This document shows positions 1 to 5,621 of a stretch of 31,344 nucleotides of DNA, piece after piece; positions within the stretch are counted from its first letter, which is position 1; each line of letters begins with the position of its first letter. Location: NCBI GenBank assembly GCA_016281475.1, contig JAEEIS010000118.1:1-31344 (forward strand), in the 5' to 3' direction. The notes beneath the pieces were generated by a model, which was not told where the DNA came from, did no database searches, and saw only the letters and a list, made by a program, of their open reading frames with translations. A program made the translations under genes and the position numbers. This DNA is from Bacteroidales bacterium. GTDB taxonomy: Bacteria > Bacteroidota > Bacteroidia > Bacteroidales > P3.

Positions 1-368
1 ACCCCCGCACCGCCTTCCATCAACTCTTCGGGTCTCTCTTTCGGCCCCAGACGCTGCCACACCTTTATCGCTCCCGAATCAGCGTTCATCGTCTCTAGCA
101 GATCATCCGAGACATTGAACACTTTCACCAGCTCGTTCCACACCGCCGAGTCCTCCGCCTCCAGCAGCATCACCCCCACCGTCAGCGTGTCGTTCACCCT
201 GTAGTCCTTCACATACGAGGCCCGGATGCCCTCCATGTCGCAATACCGCCTGTACACCTCGCTGCACTCCTCCAGCGGCACCGTCCGCGGCACAAGGCGA
301 CAAAACAACACCCCCACCAATATACAGATGGCAACGCAAATAACAGTATGTGTCTTCAAATTCTTCAT
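1..368 (-). CDS. Hypothetical membrane-anchored protein, third gene of the sigma-factor operon (partial)
   Basis: The frame opens at ATG 368 and stays open to the window edge, so at least 122 residues are seen and the C-terminus is missing. The N-terminus (MKNLKTHTVICVAICILVGV) is a short basic stretch followed by one hydrophobic segment (about residues 8-24), suggesting a membrane anchor or uncleaved signal. The rest is soluble and acidic, with an EECSEVYRRYCDMEG stretch near residues 36-50. The start lies 15 nt after the stop of the preceding small membrane protein, so it is probably co-transcribed with the ECF sigma factor gene. I recognise no family. A role in regulating or responding to that sigma factor is inferred from position only. 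A 78-codon frame in the same region (103-339) is a shadow of this one. Confidence 0.6.
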   Translation of the reverse strand, partial: MKNLKTHTVICVAICILVGVLFCRLVPRTVPLEECSEVYRRYCDMEGIRASYVKDYRVNDTLTVGVMLLEAEDSAVWNELVKVFNVSDDLLETMNADSGAIKVWQRLGPKERPEELMEGGAG

Positions 369-383
369 TATCATTTTTACTTT

Positions 384-701
384 TTATATGCCCATACCGC
401 CCTGCACAAGTATGTTGCTAATAACCGTATCTAAAACCTGTCTGCTGACAGCGACATCGGTCGACCTGGGCAGCGACGGGAGGGAATTGGCATACACATG
501 GGATCCCACCACCATCATTGCCGACACACAGGCCGCAGCGGCATAGCGCCTCAGCACAGCCTTACGGAAAGAACGCGCCTCCTCCGCACGCCCCACAGCC
601 TCCGACACCATGCGGCCTATCTGCTCCCCGTCGCAAGGGCAATGCGCCATTTCTAGGGCCTTCGCCCTCATTCCTAACAAATCATCAATTTTCGTTCTCA
701 T
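384..701 (-). CDS. Small single-pass membrane protein, candidate anti-sigma factor
   Basis: This 105-residue protein starts at ATG 701, 17 nt inside the end of the upstream sigma factor gene, an overlap that suggests translational coupling. Residues 1-50 are charged and probably cytosolic, containing a CPC motif near residue 21 (AHCPCDGEQ). One hydrophobic segment follows (about residues 53-70, YAAAACVSAMMVVGSHVYA), then a short C-terminal tail of about 35 residues. A soluble N-terminus, one membrane helix and a position directly after an ECF sigma gene fit an anti-sigma factor. However, no ZAS-type HxxxCxxC zinc motif is visible and the protein is shorter than most anti-sigma factors, so the role is inferred from context. 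Confidence 0.6.
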   Translation of the reverse strand: MRTKIDDLLGMRAKALEMAHCPCDGEQIGRMVSEAVGRAEEARSFRKAVLRRYAAAACVSAMMVVGSHVYANSLPSLPRSTDVAVSRQVLDTVISNILVQGGMGI

Positions 702-1164
702 ATTTCTGGATTATTTTCTTCATTGCACGATTGTAACGCATGTTGGCGGCATCCTCGCTCAACCCCACCATATCGCCTATCTCCTTAAACGAATAGCCGT
801 CGATATGCCCCTTCACGATGCGGCGGTCCAGCTTGGGCAACAGCCCTATCAGTTCCATCAAATATTCGTAGTCCTCCCTCTCCTCCACCGTCAGCAGGTT
901 CTCCAAGTCGGGTGGCAGGGCATACGTGGGGCGGTTGTTCACCTTGCGGCACAGCCTCAGCATCGTATGGTGCGCCACCTTATACGCCCAGGCCTTCTCT
1001 TTCTCCTCCTCTCGCAGCTTGGGCAGGGCCTTCCACAGCTCGACGACAACCTCCTGCATGGCATCGCACACCTCCCACGCATCGCTCAGACGATAGTCTG
1101 AGCAGATGCGCCACAACATGTCCTTATGCCGTTCCACTAGTTGTCGAAATTCGTCTTGGTTCAT
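685..1164 (-). CDS. ECF-type RNA polymerase sigma-70 factor
   Basis: The product is a sigma factor of about 159 residues that directs RNA polymerase to a specific promoter set. Residues 1-70 resemble sigma region 2, with a pattern of the form HKDMLWRICSDYRLSDAWEV followed by DAMQEVVVELWKALPKL. The C-terminal 55 residues resemble region 4, with LLPKLDRRIVKGHIDGYSFK and a helix-turn-helix at EIGDMVGLSEDAANMRYNRA. The frame is open upstream to 1236, but I chose ATG 1164 because the protein then begins MNQDEFRQLVERH, as ECF factors do, and the upstream frame encodes a hairpin and a possible promoter. The stop overlaps the start of the next gene. Which ECF group it belongs to cannot be told here. 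Confidence 0.88.
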   Translation of the reverse strand: MNQDEFRQLVERHKDMLWRICSDYRLSDAWEVCDAMQEVVVELWKALPKLREEEKEKAWAYKVAHHTMLRLCRKVNNRPTYALPPDLENLLTVEEREDYEYLMELIGLLPKLDRRIVKGHIDGYSFKEIGDMVGLSEDAANMRYNRAMKKIIQKYENEN

Positions 1165-1173
1165 GTGGCGAAA

Positions 1174-1192
1174 CCCTTTTATCCTAAAAGGG
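1174..1192 (-). promoter_or_regulatory. Stem-loop directly before the ECF sigma factor start codon
   Basis: A perfect 8-bp stem, CCCTTTTA / TAAAAGGG, closes a 3-nt loop and ends 9 nt before the sigma factor ATG, so in RNA it would sit over or next to the ribosome binding region. It could act in translational control or be an operator. There is no T-run on the minus strand after it that would make it a terminator. Confidence 0.5.
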
Positions 1193-1204
1193 ACAAAAAA
1201 AAGG

Positions 1205-1237
1205 CAAAATCCAACACGGCCTGCCGAAATTAACAAA
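1205..1237 (-). promoter_or_regulatory. Weak candidate promoter of the sigma factor operon
   Basis: Read on the minus strand, a TTTG box (1234-1237) is followed after 21 nt by GGATTTTG (1205-1212). This resembles the Bacteroides TTTG / TAnnTTTG promoter, but the first two bases of the -7 box do not match and the spacing is slightly long. It is positioned correctly, just upstream of the leader hairpin. Confidence 0.3.
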
Positions 1238-1240
1238 GTT

Positions 1241-1370
1241 TAAGGGTTAGGGGGTAGGGGTTAGAGAGTAGAGGTTACGGGTTAGAGGGTAGGGGTTAAG
1301 GGTTAGGGGTTAGAGGGTAGGGGCGGCAGCCAATTCTCTACCCTCTAACCCCTAACCCCTAACCTCTAAC
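1241..1370. repeat. Intergenic stem-loop repeat, copy A (TTAGGGG-type arms, GCGGCAGC loop)
   Basis: The left side (1241-1320) is a run of imperfect GGGTTAGAGGGTAGGGGTTA units. Its inner 20 nt (1301-1320) are perfectly complementary to 1338-1357, leaving a 17-nt loop (1321-1337) that holds GGGCGGCAGCCAATTC. Copies with the same loop but different arms lie at 4231-4300, 23669-23765 and 31027-31109. It sits between the dCMP deaminase stop and the sigma factor gene and could work as a transcription terminator, although no clear T-run follows. Confidence 0.75.
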
Positions 1371-1383
1371 CTTTCAATTATCC

Positions 1384-2412
1384 TCACTGGTTGGCGTACT
1401 GCTGCACCTCGTCGTAGAAGTACTCCAGCTCCACGCCCGCCTGGCGGAACAGCTTCTCGCTCTCCGAGCCGGCATGGTACTTGCGCTCGCACACCACCCG
1501 CTTGATGCCGCAGTTGATGATAAGCATGGCACAGGTGCGGCAGGGCGTCATGCGGCAGTAGAGCGTCGCCCCGTCGAGGGCGATGCCGCGCCGCGCCGCC
1601 TGGCAGATGGCGTTCTGCTCGGCATGGACGGTGCGCACACAGTGGATGCTCTCGTGTCCGTCCTCGTCGATGACCCTGCGGAAGAGATGCCCCACCTCGT
1701 CGCAGTGGGGCAGCCCCGACGGGGCACCCACATAGCCGGTGACGAGCAGCTGGCGATCCTTGACTATCACGCAGCCGCTGCGCCCGCGGTCGCATGTGGC
1801 GCGCTTGGAGGCGGTGTTGGCCAGCTCCATGAAATATTCGTCCCACGACGGGCGGCGGTACATAATCTGCCCCAGCACCTGCTCCACCTGCTCGTTCAGC
1901 TGCTCACGTGTGCCGTTGTTGTCGAAACGGAAGTCGGCATGGTCTATGCAGTAGCGCAGGTTCTGCTTGCCAGGGTCGGCACCCGCCATCTCGCGCTGCT
2001 CGTTGGCCACGAAAGTCTCGTAGTCGATATGGTCGGTCTCGCTGCCGCGCAGCACCGCCCGCTCGTAGCGCACGCGCGCGTCGGCATCCACGGCAAAGAG
2101 GTAGAAACTGGGCTTACCGCGCAATGCCTCCACCTCGCCGGCCGTGCGCACGCTCTCGATGATGCAGTTGCAGCCAGAGGCCTGCGCCCGCTCGTAGAGC
2201 TGCTCCACAATCCACGACGGCGAATGCTGCGCCCGCAGGTCGTTGCCCACGAGGGTCATCGTGTCGCGGTTCACCTCCAGCCCCCGCCGCTTAATCTCCT
2301 CGGTGATAAAAGCCCTCACAGAATAGTGCACAAAACCCCTATGCTGTACCAAATAGTCCACAATAGTGCCCTTGCCGGCCCCCAGCGTCCCCGTTATTCC
2401 GATTGTTATCAT
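1384..2412 (-). CDS. P-loop kinase / dCMP deaminase fusion protein
   Basis: This 342-residue protein has two domains. Residues 1-190 form a P-loop NTPase resembling small nucleotide or dephospho-CoA kinases, with Walker A GTLGAGKGT at 8-16. Residues 195-342 form a zinc-dependent deoxycytidylate deaminase: the HAE motif is at 263-265 (Zn ligand H263, proton-shuttle E265) and PCRTC at 300-304 supplies C301 and C304. The deaminase would turn dCMP into dUMP for dTMP synthesis; the kinase domain's substrate is unknown. Ordinary bacterial dCMP deaminases are roughly 150 residues, so the fusion is notable. The same domain order occurs in yeast Dcd1 and in the longer anti-phage AvcD/DcdV proteins. 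A divergent promoter with a near-consensus -33/-7 pair lies upstream. Function as deaminase is confident; a defence role is speculative. Confidence 0.9.
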   Translation of the reverse strand: MITIGITGTLGAGKGTIVDYLVQHRGFVHYSVRAFITEEIKRRGLEVNRDTMTLVGNDLRAQHSPSWIVEQLYERAQASGCNCIIESVRTAGEVEALRGKPSFYLFAVDADARVRYERAVLRGSETDHIDYETFVANEQREMAGADPGKQNLRYCIDHADFRFDNNGTREQLNEQVEQVLGQIMYRRPSWDEYFMELANTASKRATCDRGRSGCVIVKDRQLLVTGYVGAPSGLPHCDEVGHLFRRVIDEDGHESIHCVRTVHAEQNAICQAARRGIALDGATLYCRMTPCRTCAMLIINCGIKRVVCERKYHAGSESEKLFRQAGVELEYFYDEVQQYANQ

Positions 2413-2495
2413 ATTGAGAATTAAGAATTAAAAATTAAAAACTAAAACTCATACGCAAGCAACTAACCTATTAACATAGCCGCCACTTCGCGTTG

Positions 2496-2526
2496 CAAAA
2501 ATACACTTTTTTTGCCACACGGCAAA
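2496..2526 (-). promoter_or_regulatory. Promoter of the kinase/dCMP deaminase gene
   Basis: On the minus strand TTTG (2523-2526) is followed after exactly 19 nt by TATTTTTG (2496-2503). Both boxes and the spacing match the Bacteroidota -33/-7 consensus. Transcription would start about 75-80 nt before the ATG. Confidence 0.75.
2511..2526. promoter_or_regulatory. Inverted repeat over the -33 box, possible operator
   Basis: The sequence TTTGCC-ACAC-GGCAAA is a perfect 6-bp inverted repeat with a 4-nt spacer, and its right half contains the -33 box of the minus-strand promoter. It lies about 30 nt before the -7 box of the plus-strand promoter, so one bound protein could affect both divergent genes. 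No regulator gene is adjacent. Confidence 0.4.
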
Positions 2527-2555
2527 CTTTTTTTTCACAATCCGCCAAAAATTCG

Positions 2556-2563
2556 TACTTTTG
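2556..2563 (+). promoter_or_regulatory. -7 box of the flavodoxin promoter
   Basis: TACTTTTG matches TAnnTTTG and lies 33 nt before the flavodoxin ATG. The -33 region is only TTTC (2533-2536, 19 nt upstream), so the promoter may be weaker or may need an activator. Confidence 0.6.
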
Positions 2564-2596
2564 CAACTCGAATAACACAATAAAAGCCATCACGAC

Positions 2597-3130
2597 ATGA
2601 AAAAAACAACAACCCTGCTCTTCGCAGCCGCAATGCTCCTCGGCCTCACGGCCTGCGCCCAACCAACACAAAACAATACCCACCCTTCAAACAACAACAC
2701 CATGAAAAAGACCCTCGTAGCCTACTTCTCCGCCACCGGCACCACCAAGCGTGCCGCCGAAAAGCTGGCAAAAGAACTCAACGCCGACCTCTTCGAGATA
2801 GCCCCCGCCGTGCCCTACACCGCGGCCGACCTCGACTGGCGCGACAAACAGTCGCGCTCCACCCTCGAGATGAAGGACAAGTCGTCGCGCCCCAACATCG
2901 CCGCCACCTGCCCCAACATCGCCGACTACGACACCCTCTGGATCGGCTTCCCCGTGTGGTGGTATACCGCACCCACCCTCATCAACACCTTCATCGAGGC
3001 CCACAACCTCGACGGCAAGGTGCTGAACGTCTTTGCCACCAGCGGCGGCAGCGGCGTGGAAGGCTCGGCCGCCGACCTCAAGAAGGCCTACCCCCAATAC
3101 CGCTGGGCCGACAGCCGCCTGATGAACTGA
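2597..3130 (+). CDS. Flavodoxin-like protein with lipoprotein signal
   Basis: The product is 177 residues. Residues 1-20 look like a lipoprotein signal ending in the lipobox LTAC (C20), followed by an Asn/Thr/Pro-rich linker (21-35) and a flavodoxin fold from about residue 36. The FMN phosphate loop is visible as FSATGTTKRAAEKL (44-57), and a WIGFPVWWYTAPT segment matches the second flavin loop of NADPH-quinone-reductase-like flavodoxins. A second in-frame ATG at 2702 starts MKKTLVAYFS, a normal start for a cytosolic flavodoxin. As written the protein would be a membrane-anchored electron carrier in the envelope; if translation begins at 2702 it would be cytosolic. The partner reductase is not in the window. 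Confidence 0.85.
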   Translation: MKKTTTLLFAAAMLLGLTACAQPTQNNTHPSNNNTMKKTLVAYFSATGTTKRAAEKLAKELNADLFEIAPAVPYTAADLDWRDKQSRSTLEMKDKSSRPNIAATCPNIADYDTLWIGFPVWWYTAPTLINTFIEAHNLDGKVLNVFATSGGSGVEGSAADLKKAYPQYRWADSRLMN

Positions 3131-3327
3131 CCGCCTCTCCCCCACCTCACCCCCACCTGACTTCCTCCAACGGCAGACTTTCCATCGCCCCGTCAATGCC
3201 CCTTATTAGCCCCATAGGTGAAGAAGGAGCGACGAAGGATCCTATATGTAGCGAAGAACGGAGGGAGGCAGACTATGGCGGAGACGACCCTAGGAGCCAC
3301 ATTACTTACACACGCCGTTGCTGCAAA

Positions 3328-3349
3328 CCACCCTTCCACAAAGGGGTGG
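3328..3349. repeat. Imperfect palindrome, CCACCCTT / AAGGGGTGG type
   Basis: CCACCCTT pairs with AAGGGGTGG around a short CCACA centre, with one mismatch. It is the first of the related hairpins in the 3131-3689 gap. Confidence 0.55.
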
Positions 3350-3412
3350 AGCGACCGTCGGGGCGCTCTCATGCAGCTGGCGGCAACCAGCGGTTTGCGA
3401 CAGCACACGGCA

Positions 3413-3432
3413 GTGTCCCCACTATAGAGGGA
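3413..3432. repeat. Imperfect palindrome, GTGTCCCCACTATAGAGGGA type
   Basis: This is a diverged copy of the perfect palindrome at 3624-3647: the left half GTGTCCCC is kept while the right half has decayed to GAGGGATAC. Confidence 0.5.
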
Positions 3433-3527
3433 TACCGCGGAGCGGGGGGAGAGATGTACGAGATCTTTACAATGTCTCGCTCTTTTACATACCCCCGCCT
3501 TGCTGCCACCCCTATAGAACATACCCC

Positions 3528-3557
3528 GGCTCTTCGAGCCACCCCTCTTAAGAGGGG
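3528..3557. repeat. Double hairpin: GGCTC-TTC-GAGCC followed by a 16-bp palindrome
   Basis: A 5-bp stem with a TTC loop (3528-3540) is followed at 3542-3557 by the perfect palindrome CCCCTCTTAAGAGGGG. The unit appears related to the 3624-3647 palindrome, which is itself followed by GGCCGGGGTAG. Confidence 0.65.
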
Positions 3558-3623
3558 ACGGCTGGCGCGTGACGCTGCATACTATCACTGATTAGTGCTG
3601 CATACATTGAGATTGCGTGTAGC

Positions 3624-3647
3624 GTGTCCCCTCTATAGAGGGGACAC
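3624..3647. repeat. Perfect 24-bp palindrome
   Basis: The left half GTGTCCCCTCTA is followed directly by its exact complement TAGAGGGGACAC with no spacer. It lies 42 nt beyond the purE stop and could serve as an end-of-transcript structure, but no T-run follows on the minus strand. Confidence 0.75.
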
Positions 3648-3689
3648 CATAAGGCCGGGGTAGATGGGATTGAGGAAGCGGTTACGGCT

Positions 3690-4196
3690 TCAGCACTTGT
3701 AGCGGTACTGCAGCTGGGAGAGCTCTTCGTTGGCCTTGACTATCTTCTTCTTGAGTCCGGACTTGTAGGCCACGAGCCGCTGCATGAGGGCGTCGTCGGC
3801 GAGGGCGAGCATCTGCATGGCAAGGATGGCGGCATTCTGCGCACCGTTGATGGCGACGGTGGCGACGGGGATGCCGGGAGGCATCTGCATGATGGCGAAG
3901 GTAGCATCGAGGCCTTCGAGGACGCTGCCTTTGATGGGCACGCCGATAACGGGCAGGGGCGTTTCGGCGGCGATGACACCAGGCAGGGCGGCGGCCATGC
4001 CGGCACCGGCGATGATGACCTTGACACCGCGACCGGCGGCATTGCGGGCGAAGTCGGAGACTTCGGCGGGGGTGCGGTGGGCGGAGAGGGCGTTGACCTC
4101 GAAGGGTATCTCCATCTCCTCAAAAAACTGGCAGGCTTTCTCCATGACCGGCAGGTCGGAGGTGCTGCCCATAATGATACTGACTAGGGGGGACAT
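3690..4196 (-). CDS. purE: N5-carboxyaminoimidazole ribonucleotide mutase (PurE class I)
   Basis: PurE moves the carboxyl group of N5-CAIR to give CAIR in de novo purine synthesis in the cytosol. The 168-residue length is normal for the bacterial class I enzyme. Visible family motifs are MGSTSDLPVM near the N-terminus (phosphate-binding loop), SAHRTP (residues 38-43, with the catalytic His), GAGMAAALPGVIA and PVIGVPIKGSVLEGLD. The start is at ATG 4196 and the next gene upstream is gpsA, 118 nt away, with stem-loop repeat B between them. No purK is seen nearby, so its partner enzyme must be encoded elsewhere. purL is about 4.5 kb upstream on the same strand, separated by gpsA, pepD and a protease gene. 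Confidence 0.96.
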   Translation of the reverse strand: MSPLVSIIMGSTSDLPVMEKACQFFEEMEIPFEVNALSAHRTPAEVSDFARNAAGRGVKVIIAGAGMAAALPGVIAAETPLPVIGVPIKGSVLEGLDATFAIMQMPPGIPVATVAINGAQNAAILAMQMLALADDALMQRLVAYKSGLKKKIVKANEELSQLQYRYKC

Positions 4197-4202
4197 TTTT
4201 TT

Positions 4203-4310
4203 GAATTGAAAATTGAAAGTTGAAAAATGAATTAGGGGTTAGAGGGTAAGGGGTATCTGGGGGCGGCAGCCACTCTCAACTCTAACCACTAACCTCTAAT
4301 CTTTCAATTA
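4203..4310. repeat. Intergenic stem-loop repeat, copy B
   Basis: ATTAGGGGTTAGAGGGTAAG (4231-4250) pairs imperfectly with the complement at 4281-4300. The loop contains TATCTGGGGGCGGCAGCCAC (4254-4273), sharing GGCGGCAGCC with copy A. A GAATTGAAAATTGAAAG tract (4203-4219) lies between it and the purE start, so two different repeat types are stacked in the purE leader. Confidence 0.7.
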
Positions 4311-4314
4311 GTTA

Positions 4315-5340
4315 TTATCCTTTATAAATTTTCCAGGCGCGGAGGAGTACATCGGGCTTGGCGTTTTCGTATAGCACTAGGTAGACCGACTGGGCGATGG
4401 GCATCTCGAGGTTGAGGAGGGTGCGAATCTTCTCAAGGCTGCGGACGGCATAGTAGCCCTCGGCTATCATGCTCATCTCGAGCTGGGCGCTCTTGACGCT
4501 GTAGCCACGGCCTATCATGGTGCCAAAGGTTCGGTTGCGACTGAACTGGGAGTAGCAGGTGACCAGCAAGTCGCCGACGTAGGGCAGCAGCTGCTGCGGG
4601 TTCATCTTGAAGCCATCGGGCTGCGTCATCAACTCCATGCGGTTGTTGGGATGGATGGCATTGAGGAATTTGCGCATCTCGACGATGGCGCTGCTGGTCA
4701 TGACGGCCATGAGGTTGTCGCCATAGCCCATGCCCAGCACAAAGCCTGCGGCCACGGCATAGATGTTTTTCAGGGCGGTGGCGTACTGGATGCCGCGGAT
4801 GTCGTCGGAGGTGCTGGCGTTGATATAGCGGCAGCGCAACTGCTGACGGGTGCGCTCGGCGAGGACGGGATTGCCGGAGGCGGCGGTGATGAAGGTGAGA
4901 CGTTCGCGCGCCACCTCCTCGGCGTGCGTGGGACCGCTGATGATGGCCAGCTGCTGGGCAGGCATCTGGTAGACGTGCTGGAGGTAGTCGGTGACTATCT
5001 CGTCGGTCTCGGGGATGAAGCCCTTGATGCCCGACACGAGGTTGCACTGACGCAGGCGGTCGACATTGACCGACTGCAAGACATCGTGCAGAAAGGCTGT
5101 GGGGATGAGGAGATAGACGGTGTCGCACTGCTCGACAACCTCCTGGGCCTCGCGACAGATGACGAGGCGCGAGGGGTCGAAGGCCACCTCGCCGAGGTAG
5201 CGGTAGTTGCGGCCATGGTTGGCCAGGCTGAGCCTGATTTCGGGTTCGCGGACATACCAACAGACCTTCTCGTCGGGCTGTTCGAGGAGTATCTTTGCCA
5301 CTGCCGTGGCCCAGGAGCCACTTCCAAGGATTCCAATCAT
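4315..5340 (-). CDS. gpsA: Glycerol-3-phosphate dehydrogenase [NAD(P)+]
   Basis: GpsA reduces dihydroxyacetone phosphate to sn-glycerol-3-phosphate, the backbone of phospholipids, in the cytosol. The 341-residue protein starts with the dinucleotide-binding loop ILGSGSWATA, has LVSGIKGF (substrate Lys region), a GPTHAEEVA segment matching the family's GPSxAxEV motif, and IQYATALKNIYAVAAGFVLG with the catalytic Lys. The C-terminal domain includes NRTFGTMIGRGYSV and MIAEGYYAVRSLEKI. Length and domain order are ordinary. A 281-nt repeat-rich gap separates it from pepD, so it probably has its own promoter, though I found no clear -7 box. It works in the same pathway as the acyltransferase gene at 12527-13111. 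Confidence 0.96.
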   Translation of the reverse strand: MIGILGSGSWATAVAKILLEQPDEKVCWYVREPEIRLSLANHGRNYRYLGEVAFDPSRLVICREAQEVVEQCDTVYLLIPTAFLHDVLQSVNVDRLRQCNLVSGIKGFIPETDEIVTDYLQHVYQMPAQQLAIISGPTHAEEVARERLTFITAASGNPVLAERTRQQLRCRYINASTSDDIRGIQYATALKNIYAVAAGFVLGMGYGDNLMAVMTSSAIVEMRKFLNAIHPNNRMELMTQPDGFKMNPQQLLPYVGDLLVTCYSQFSRNRTFGTMIGRGYSVKSAQLEMSMIAEGYYAVRSLEKIRTLLNLEMPIAQSVYLVLYENAKPDVLLRAWKIYKG

Positions 5341-5414
5341 ATTGAGTTGAAAATTGAAAGTTGAAAATTGAAAATTGACATACGACTGATTTTCATTACA
5401 CTTCCACTATGTTG

Positions 5415-5429
5415 CGTCTCTTCGAGACG
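5415..5429. repeat. Hairpin CGTCTC-TTC-GAGACG
   Basis: A perfect 6-bp stem with a 3-nt loop. A related half, TATCTTCGAGACGTTG, occurs about 75 nt further on, so it is a local repeat rather than a single structure. Confidence 0.55.
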
Positions 5430-5452
5430 TTGAGTACAGGAGGGGGTGTTGA

Positions 5453-5489
5453 CCCCACACTGCGCTCCCTCTGGTCGCAAAGTGCGGGG
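5453..5489. repeat. Imperfect hairpin, CCCCACACTGCGC / GCAAAGTGCGGGG
   Basis: Two 13-nt arms pair with a few mismatches around an 11-nt loop (TCCCTCTGGTC). It lies downstream of pepD on the minus strand and could act as a terminator structure, though no T-run follows. Confidence 0.5.
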
Positions 5490-5621
5490 TATCTTCGAGA
5501 CGTTGCTGCATCTCGGCATAGCTCGAACAAGTTCGGCTCTGCGCTCGACTCCGCAACGTTATTGAGAACCAGCCTCTCCGAGGCTGTTGAATCAGTCAAA
5601 TAGGGCATTAAACAAGGTTTT

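Larger units (their letters stand above)
3131..3689. other. Gene-free 559-nt intergenic region rich in palindromes
   Basis: No open frame here looks like a real protein. The region between the flavodoxin and purE stops holds at least four hairpin-forming units, listed separately, and a pair of GCTGCATAC direct repeats flanking a small CACTgattAGTG hairpin (about 3573-3606). It resembles an accumulation of small non-autonomous palindromic repeats. Confidence 0.6.
5341..5621. other. Repeat-rich gap between pepD and gpsA
   Basis: Next to the gpsA start there is a tract of GTTGAAAATTGAAAGTTGAAAATTG type (5345-5380). Further on come two GC-rich hairpins, at 5415-5429 and 5453-5489, and a second copy of the TCTTCGAGACGTTG motif near 5492. 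No gene is supported here. Confidence 0.55.

Noticed and set aside
1241..1370. TTAGGGG-like tract as a telomere
   Set aside because: The motif resembles telomeric DNA only superficially; it is irregular, forms a local hairpin inside a chromosome and is flanked by genes on both sides.
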